From Xenorhabdus sp. BG5 (GTDB lineage: Bacteria > Pseudomonadota > Gammaproteobacteria > Enterobacterales > Enterobacteriaceae): 64,000 nt of DNA. Where the stretch lies: the NCBI RefSeq assembly GCF_015163665.1, contig NZ_JADEUG010000002.1, positions 1-64,000 of the forward strand, in the 5' to 3' direction. The notes below the pieces were generated by a model. That model had not been told where the DNA came from, ran no database searches, and saw only the letters and a program-made list of their open reading frames with translations. Positions 58,165-64,000 of this stretch are shown here, piece by piece. The first letter of the stretch is position 1. The number at the start of each line of letters is the position of its first letter. The position numbers and the translations under genes are program-made.

Positions 58165-60234
58165 ATGTCCCACGATCGTCTTTATAACGAGAAAGAACTC
58201 AGTTGGCTCTCTTTCAACGAACGTGTACTTCAGGAAGCGGCTGACAAAAGTAACCCGCTGATTGAAAGAATGAGGTTTTTAGGGATCTACTCCAACAACT
58301 TAGATGAGTTTTATAAAGTGCGCTTTGCTGATGTAAAGCGGCGTATTCTTATCAGTGAAGAGCGAGGTTCAGCCACGGCTGCCCGCCAATTGTTGAAAAA
58401 GATTCAGACTAAGGTTGCCAAAATTGATCAAGAGTTCGATGCTCTCTATAACGATTTGCTGCTAGAAATGGCACGTAACCAGATTTTCTTGATCAATGAA
58501 CGGCAGATATCCCCGAATCAACAGATCTGGCTGCGGCAATATTTTCGCGAGCATTTGCGGCCACATATCACGCCAATCGTCATCAACCCAGAAACTAATT
58601 TGGTTGAGTTTCTCAAAGATGATTACACCTATTTAGCCGTTGAAATTATTCATGGGCAAGAAACGCAATATGCTTTATTGGAAATTCCATCAGACAAAGT
58701 ACCGCGTTTCGTTAACCTGCCTCCAGAAATGCCGAAAAAACGCAAGTCAATGATATTACTTGATAATATTTTGCGTTACACGCTGGATGAAATTTTCAAA
58801 GGGTTCTTCGATTACGATACCCTGAACGTTTATTCGATGAAAATGACCCGTGATTCCGAATATGATCTGGCAACAGAGATGGAATCCAGCTTGCTGGAAC
58901 TGATGTCTTCCACGCTGAAACAGAGACTGACGGCGGAGCCTGTACGGTTTGTTTATCAGCGTGATATGCCTGATGAAATGGTGGAACTACTGCGGAGCAA
59001 GCTGGGGTTATCCAATGATGACTCGGTGATTGCAGGTGGCCGTTATCATAACTTTAAAGATTTCATCAAATTTCCCAATGAAGGAAATCGGAATCTCCAG
59101 AATAAACCTATGCCGCGACTGCGCCATACCTGGTTCGACCATTTCCGCAACGGGTTCGACGCGATCCGTGAAAGAGATGTTCTGCTTTATTATCCTTATC
59201 ACACATTCGAACACGTGCTGGAATTGCTGCGTCAGGCTTCTTTCGATCCCAGTGTGCTCTCGATTAAGATTAATATCTACCGCGTCGCAAAAGACTCACG
59301 CATTATTGACTCCATGATCCACGCCGCCTACAACGGCAAGAAAGTCACTGTCGTTGTGGAGTTACAGGCACGTTTTGACGAAGCAGCTAACATTCATTGG
59401 GCGAAACGCCTCACTGAAGCCGGTGTACATGTTATCTTTTCCGCGCCTGGTCTGAAAATTCACGCAAAACTCTTCATTATTTCGCGTCTGGAAGGGGAAG
59501 AAATTATCCGTTATGCCCATATTGGTACAGGAAATTTCAACGAAAAAACGGCGCGGCTCTATACCGATTATTCTCTGCTAACCGCCAAACCTGAAGTCAC
59601 CAATGAAGTTCGCCGCGTGTTTAACTTTATTGAAAACCCTTATCGGCCCGTCACATTTGATAATTTAATGGTATCGCCCCAAAATTCGCGGGCTATGCTC
59701 AATCGACTGATTACTCAGGAAATCGAAAATGCACAAGCCGGTGAATTGGCAGGCATCACGCTGAAAATCAATAACCTGGTAGATAAGGAGTTAGTGAACC
59801 GCCTGTATGATGCCTCAGAAGCGGGCGTCAAGATCCGCGTTCTGGTACGAGGCATGTGCTCTTTGGTTCCCAATCAACCTGGCTTTAGTGAAAACATTCA
59901 AGTCACCAGTATTGTGGATCGTTTTCTGGAACATGATCGTGTTTATGTTTTCACCAACAAAGGCAATGAAAAAGTTTTCCTTTCTTCGGCCGATTGGATG
60001 ACCCGTAACATTGACTATCGCATTGAGGTGGCAGTTTGTCTGCTCGACCCCGGTCTAAAACAACAAGTTATAGATATCCTTGAACTACAATTCAGTGATA
60101 CCGTCAAGGCACGATATATTGATAAGGAATTGAGCAACCGCTATGTTCCGCGAGGAAATAAGCGTAAAATCCGCGCTCAGCTTGCTGTTTATGATTATTT
60201 GAAAAACCTTGAACAACCGGAACCAAGAGCCTGA
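58165..60234 (+). CDS. ppk: Polyphosphate kinase
   Basis: 689-residue membrane-associated kinase that polymerises the gamma phosphate of ATP into polyphosphate. Four domains: N-terminal ([15 protein letters not shown]), head, and two PLD-like catalytic domains. The autophosphorylated histidine is His433 in LKIHAKLFI, and His452 in [10 protein letters not shown] is the second conserved one. AAGGAG precedes the ATG. ppx follows after 3 bp. Confidence 0.96.
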   Translation: MSHDRLYNEKELSWLSFNERVLQEAADKSNPLIERMRFLGIYSNNLDEFYKVRFADVKRRILISEERGSATAARQLLKKIQTKVAKIDQEFDALYNDLLLEMARNQIFLINERQISPNQQIWLRQYFREHLRPHITPIVINPETNLVEFLKDDYTYLAVEIIHGQETQYALLEIPSDKVPRFVNLPPEMPKKRKSMILLDNILRYTLDEIFKGFFDYDTLNVYSMKMTRDSEYDLATEMESSLLELMSSTLKQRLTAEPVRFVYQRDMPDEMVELLRSKLGLSNDDSVIAGGRYHNFKDFIKFPNEGNRNLQNKPMPRLRHTWFDHFRNGFDAIRERDVLLYYPYHTFEHVLELLRQASFDPSVLSIKINIYRVAKDSRIIDSMIHAAYNGKKVTVVVELQARFDEAANIHWAKRLTEAGVHVIFSAPGLKIHAKLFIISRLEGEEIIRYAHIGTGNFNEKTARLYTDYSLLTAKPEVTNEVRRVFNFIENPYRPVTFDNLMVSPQNSRAMLNRLITQEIENAQAGELAGITLKINNLVDKELVNRLYDASEAGVKIRVLVRGMCSLVPNQPGFSENIQVTSIVDRFLEHDRVYVFTNKGNEKVFLSSADWMTRNIDYRIEVAVCLLDPGLKQQVIDILELQFSDTVKARYIDKELSNRYVPRGNKRKIRAQLAVYDYLKNLEQPEPRA

Positions 60235-60237
60235 CCT

Positions 60238-61770
60238 ATGCCGTTGAAACACGACACACCAATGCCTAAACCGCAAGAAATTGCCACGATTGATTTGGGT
60301 TCCAATAGCTTTCATATGGTCATCGCCCGTATCGTAAACGGTGCATTACAGGTTATCGGGCGTTTAAAGAAACGGGTTTATCTTGCCGATGGTTTAAACA
60401 GTAAGAATGAGTTAAGCGAAGAAGCCATCAACCGAGGCCTGAAATGCCTCGCTCTGTTTGCTGAGCGGTTGCAAGGTTTTTCCGCAGGTAATGTCTGTTT
60501 GGTGGGAACGCATAGTTTACGTGAAGCGACCAACGTACAAGAATTTTTGCAACAGGCAAAAGACGTTATCCCCTATCCCATTGAAATTATTTCTGGTCAT
60601 GAAGAAGCTCGCCTGATTTTCATGGGGGTTGAGCACACACAGCCGGAAAAAGGCCGAAAACTGGTGATTGATATTGGTGGCGGCTCGACGGAATTGGTCA
60701 TTGGTGAAGATTTTGAACCCCTATTAATTGAAAGCCGTCGTATGGGGTGTGTCAGTTTTTCCCGCCAGTTCTTCCCCGACGGTATCATTAGCGAGCATCA
60801 TTTTCGCAAGGCACGACTCCAGGCGGCGCAAAAATTGGAAAATCTCGTCTGGCAATTTCGGACAAAAGGCTGGGATTTTGCTTTAGGTGCGTCGGGAACG
60901 ATCAAGGCAATACACGAACTGTTGGTCGAACTGGGTGAGAAAGATGGCCTGATTACCCCAGAGCGTCTAAACATGCTGGTGAAACGTGTCCTGAAATACA
61001 AAAATTTCAATGCACTGGAATTGCCGGGATTATCTAATGACCGTAAACAAACTTTTGTTCCTGGATTATCAATCTTGTGCGGTATTTTTGATGCTTTGCA
61101 TATTCAAGAATTACGCTTGTCTCATGGCGCACTGCGGGAAGGTGTACTGTATGAAATGGAAGATCGTTTCCGCCATCAGGATATTCGTCAACGTACTGCC
61201 AAGAGCCTTGCCAAACACTATAACATCGATCGAGAACAAGCAGCCCGCGTTTGGAGCACCGCCAAAAACCTTTATGACCAATGGTCAGAACAAAATCCCA
61301 AACGCGTCCATCCACAACTGGAATCTATTCTACTGTGGGCAGCCATGCTGCATGAAGTCGGTTTAAGCATCAATCTGAGTGGATTGCAACGGCATTCAGC
61401 TTACATCCTGCAAAATACCGACCTCCCTGGGTTTACCCAAGAGCAGCAATCGTTGCTGGCTACGCTGGTACGTTACCACCGTAAGGCAGTTAAAGTACAT
61501 GAACATCCCCGCTTCTATCTGTTTAAGAAAAAACAGTATCTTCCCATGCTTAAAATATTGCGATTGGCAACCTTGTTGAATAACCAACGCCAGGCTACCA
61601 CGACACCGCATACACTAAGGCTAGAAACTGATCATAGTCATTGGACGCTCTACTTACCTAAAGACTATCTAAAACAAAATGCGCTTGTGTTGCTCGATTT
61701 GGAGCAAGAGCAAAGTTACTGGGATGATGTGGCGGGCTGGCACTTACACATTGAAGAGGAATCGACTTAA
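60238..61770 (+). CDS. ppx: Exopolyphosphatase
   Basis: 510 residues; removes terminal phosphates from polyphosphate. The actin-like ASKHA fold has the phosphate loop [17 protein letters not shown] at 17-33 and [13 protein letters not shown] near 143. A C-terminal HD-type domain begins about 320 ([21 protein letters not shown]). It is coupled to ppk by a 3-bp gap, so synthesis and breakdown of polyphosphate share an operon, as in E. coli. yfgG follows. Confidence 0.96.
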   Translation: MPLKHDTPMPKPQEIATIDLGSNSFHMVIARIVNGALQVIGRLKKRVYLADGLNSKNELSEEAINRGLKCLALFAERLQGFSAGNVCLVGTHSLREATNVQEFLQQAKDVIPYPIEIISGHEEARLIFMGVEHTQPEKGRKLVIDIGGGSTELVIGEDFEPLLIESRRMGCVSFSRQFFPDGIISEHHFRKARLQAAQKLENLVWQFRTKGWDFALGASGTIKAIHELLVELGEKDGLITPERLNMLVKRVLKYKNFNALELPGLSNDRKQTFVPGLSILCGIFDALHIQELRLSHGALREGVLYEMEDRFRHQDIRQRTAKSLAKHYNIDREQAARVWSTAKNLYDQWSEQNPKRVHPQLESILLWAAMLHEVGLSINLSGLQRHSAYILQNTDLPGFTQEQQSLLATLVRYHRKAVKVHEHPRFYLFKKKQYLPMLKILRLATLLNNQRQATTTPHTLRLETDHSHWTLYLPKDYLKQNALVLLDLEQEQSYWDDVAGWHLHIEEEST

Positions 61771-61782
61771 CGATATCGCGTT

Positions 61783-61959
61783 ATGAAAAAGAAAAAGAAA
61801 ACTGTTCAAATTATAAAATTGGTACTGTTTATTAGCTTCTTTATTTTCTTTGGACGCTTTATCTATTCATTTATGGCAGCATTGGAGCATCATCAGCAAA
61901 CCCAGCAGCAATGGGTGACGCCCCTAAATAGTTCGAAAACAGAATATAATACCCAATAG
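61783..61959 (+). CDS. yfgG: YfgG family small membrane protein
   Basis: A 58-codon gene easily missed because of its size. MKKKKKTVQIIKLVLFISFF is followed by IFFGRFIYSFMAALEHHQQ. This basic N-terminus, single membrane helix with the FFGRFIYS signature and HHQ after it match E. coli YfgG, which also lies after ppx. E. coli YfgG has been linked to nickel/cobalt tolerance and biofilm formation. It lies 12 bp after ppx, so it is probably in the ppk-ppx transcript. Confidence 0.85.
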   Translation: MKKKKKTVQIIKLVLFISFFIFFGRFIYSFMAALEHHQQTQQQWVTPLNSSKTEYNTQ

Positions 61960-62029
61960 CTGTTAAATTTATGGCGATATTATTGCAATCGCCGGTTGTT
62001 AGCCCTATTTTCTGCCTTAAAGGTTTACT

Positions 62030-63493
62030 ATGTCACAACCGACCTTTACACCTGATCATCTCACTTTTGCCAATCAGCATTCCCAAAAACTGGCACATAT
62101 TCGTCAACGCCTGCTTTCTCTATTTACCCACGATGAATTATTTGTCGATACATTATTAGGTCAGGCTGATGAACATTCAGCAATCAGTGACGAACAGTTA
62201 TTGGAAAAAATAGAGGAAGTCAGTGCGCTGCTGACCAGCCTGCATACCGCCGATATTGCCGACATTCTGGAAGCCTTACCTTATGATGAACGTCTCGCTT
62301 TATGGCGTTTGATCGACAATAACCAGCGCGGTGAGGTTCTGGTAGAAGCCTCCATTCCCGTTTGGGATAATCTAATCAAGGACATGACTGATGTTGAGCT
62401 GTTACGTGCCATCGGTAAACTGCACGTAGATGAACAAGCCTATATCGCAGAACATCTTCCCCGTGATACCACCCGACGCTTGCTGACCTATTTAGAGCCG
62501 GGCCAACGCAATCGTATCCGAGAAGTATTGCAGTACCACAAAGACAGTATCGGCCAAATGATGGATTTCGAGTTCGTGACAGTGCGAAGCAACGTTACAC
62601 TCGGCACCGTTCAGCGCTTTTTACGTTCCCGAGACGTCATCCCTGAAACAACAGATAAGATCTTTGTTATTGACCGCAAAAATCGTCTACAGGGAGAGCT
62701 GCCACTCACCACTTTGCTGATCAACGTACCGGATAAATTAGTTTCCGAAGTCATGAACACGGATACCGTTACTTTCTTACCGGAGCAAAAAGGTGAAGAT
62801 GCCGCCAGTGCATTTGAACGTTATGACCTGATTTCTGCCGCTGTGGTAGACAATAACGGGCGTCTAATGGGACGCCTAACGGTTGAAGATATTGTTGATA
62901 CCTTGAGTGAAGAAACGGATACCAATATTCGCCGCATGGGAGGCTTAAGCCGCGAAGAAGATGTTTTTGCGCCAGTTGGTCAGGCCGTCAAAACCCGCTG
63001 GGCATGGCTTGCCATCAATTTGTGCACCGCATTTGTAGCATCACGCGTTATCGGGCTCTTTGAGCATACCATTTCGCAACTTGTTGCTCTTGCAACCTTA
63101 ATGCCTATCGTAGCCGGCATTGGCGGCAATACCGGTAACCAGACCATCACCATGATCGTCCGGGCACTCGCGCTACATCAAATCCAGACGGGGAGTTTTT
63201 CTTATCTGCTATTAAGGGAACTTGGTGTTGCCTTTATCAACGGCATTATCTGGGGAGGGATCATGGGCGTCGTCACTTATCTGCTCTATAGTGACCTTGC
63301 CATGGGGGGAGTCATGACAATGGCGATGATATTAAACCTACTGATGGCTGCGCTGATGGGCGTCTTAATCCCATTTATTATGATGAAATTGGGAAGAGAT
63401 CCCGCCATCGGCTCCAGTGTCATGATTACTGCCATTACCGATACTGGCGGCTTCTTTATCTTTTTGGGACTGGCAACATTATTTTTGGTTTAA
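62030..63493 (+). CDS. mgtE: Magnesium transporter MgtE
   Basis: 487 residues. The N-terminal superhelical MgtE_N domain (about 45-150) contains ADIADILEALPYDER, LIDNNQRGEVL and LPRDTTRRLLTYLEP. Two CBS domains follow (about 155-290). The five-helix pore domain (about 320-487) has PIVAGIGGNTGNQTITMIVRAL and ends SSVMITAITDTGGFFIFLGLA. MgtE is a Mg-gated Mg channel whose cytosolic domain senses Mg. It is about 70 bp after yfgG and may have its own promoter. Confidence 0.95.
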   Translation: MSQPTFTPDHLTFANQHSQKLAHIRQRLLSLFTHDELFVDTLLGQADEHSAISDEQLLEKIEEVSALLTSLHTADIADILEALPYDERLALWRLIDNNQRGEVLVEASIPVWDNLIKDMTDVELLRAIGKLHVDEQAYIAEHLPRDTTRRLLTYLEPGQRNRIREVLQYHKDSIGQMMDFEFVTVRSNVTLGTVQRFLRSRDVIPETTDKIFVIDRKNRLQGELPLTTLLINVPDKLVSEVMNTDTVTFLPEQKGEDAASAFERYDLISAAVVDNNGRLMGRLTVEDIVDTLSEETDTNIRRMGGLSREEDVFAPVGQAVKTRWAWLAINLCTAFVASRVIGLFEHTISQLVALATLMPIVAGIGGNTGNQTITMIVRALALHQIQTGSFSYLLLRELGVAFINGIIWGGIMGVVTYLLYSDLAMGGVMTMAMILNLLMAALMGVLIPFIMMKLGRDPAIGSSVMITAITDTGGFFIFLGLATLFLV

Positions 63494-63773
63494 TTCATTT
63501 TAATTAAGTTTACATAAACGCCGATCATTGCATCGGCATTAATGTTCGACCCATTGGCAGGATGTTTTTCTTCTCTTTACTCTATTGGATACCCCATCAC
63601 AAATACCATGAAAAATCACTACCAGAAACATTATCTTTTTGACATAACCTCCACATTTTCTTCATTATTGACGAATTCCTGTTGGTTACACTAATAATAT
63701 ATTCTTGCATCTAACTTAGCGTAAGATGCCGCATGATTGGTTACCGCCATAACACTAAGAGAATGTCGAGCAA

Positions 63774-64000
63774 ATGAATAATAAAAGCCGTTCCTACTTT
63801 TTCCGACTCGCTGCGGTGCTAGCCGTGATCGTCGGGGTCGTTTTCTTTGCGTGGAAATACTTCAACGTACCTTCATCAGCAGATGACTCTCAGGATTCAG
63901 AATCAAAACAGAGTTTACCTAATCCCGCTCAACCACCAGTGCAAGTAGCGACGGCTGAAATCAAATCGATACCCCATTACTTAGGGGGATTAGGAACAGT
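63774..64000 (+). CDS. mdtA: MdtA-type RND efflux periplasmic adaptor (partial)
   Basis: The window ends after 75 codons. An N-terminal membrane anchor, RLAAVLAVIVGVVFFAWKYF, is followed by a Ser/Asp/Gln-rich linker. VQVATAEIKSIPHYLGGLGT then matches the start of the conserved MdtA membrane-fusion domain. MdtA joins the MdtBC RND pump to TolC for export of bile salts and drugs. The ATG at 63774 follows a GAG-rich stretch. The rest of the gene and any mdtBC lie outside. Confidence 0.8.
   Translation, partial: MNNKSRSYFFRLAAVLAVIVGVVFFAWKYFNVPSSADDSQDSESKQSLPNPAQPPVQVATAEIKSIPHYLGGLGT

Overview
The window looks like the chromosome of a low-to-moderate G+C member of the Enterobacterales. Almost every core gene has a close Escherichia coli counterpart, with the same neighbours in blocks (yoaH/pabB/nudL/sdaA; manXYZ-yobD-mntP-rlmA; guaBA/xseA; dapE-ypfN/tmcA; purC-bamC-dapA/gcvR-bcp; perM/bepA-yfgD/hda; uraA-upp/purMN; ppk-ppx-yfgG-mgtE). 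The blocks are joined differently than in E. coli. The AT-rich intergenic DNA and the dispersed palindromic repeats suggest the Morganellaceae, most likely Xenorhabdus (or Photorhabdus). I cannot prove the genus from the sequence alone. I saw no rRNA, tRNA or CRISPR array.

Layout. 1-5.9 kb: holE, pip, yebF, yoaH, pabB-nudL and sdaA (DNA polymerase III theta, peptidase, secreted protein, folate branch, serine catabolism). 6.3-11.6 kb: the mannose PTS manXYZ, yobD, the manganese exporter mntP behind a Fur box and a yybP-ykoY riboswitch, and rlmA. 11.8-17.6 kb: a GNAT acetyltransferase and a sugar-phosphate uptake block in the order uhpT-uhpA-uhpB-uhpC. 17.7-23.6 kb: an accessory region with an IS110-type remnant, an orphan antitoxin with a decapitated toxin gene, and then a 4.9-kb prophage-derived island between two 90-bp direct repeats that copy the guaA 3' end and terminator. 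The island carries HigBA, a gpN-Tfa tail-gene chimera, a BRO-N fragment, Rz/Rz1 spanin genes, a Lar-like zinc ribbon and unknown small genes. No integrase remains.

23.6-28.3 kb: guaB and guaA, divergent from xseA. 28.4-34.9 kb: an iron/heme cluster with two candidate Fur boxes. It holds a ChaN-type lipoprotein, then a likely operon of a HasB/TonB-type protein, an exported S9 oligopeptidase B homologue and a HasR-type TonB-dependent receptor. This is the most interesting system here, because a peptidase placed between a TonB protein and its receptor recalls the logic of protein-import systems such as Fus. 35-38.5 kb: maeB and a divergent NarP-like regulator with a NarL/NarP-type 7-2-7 site between them.

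38.7-64 kb: yffB-dapE coupled to an M15 peptidase, ypfN overlapping tmcA tail to tail, yeaL, a small unknown lipoprotein, purC-bamC-dapA divergent from gcvR-bcp, perM/bepA-yfgD, hda, upp-uraA divergent from PurR-controlled purMN, speG, ppk-ppx-yfgG (yfgG is a 58-residue gene easily missed), mgtE, and the start of an mdtA-type efflux adaptor cut by the window end.
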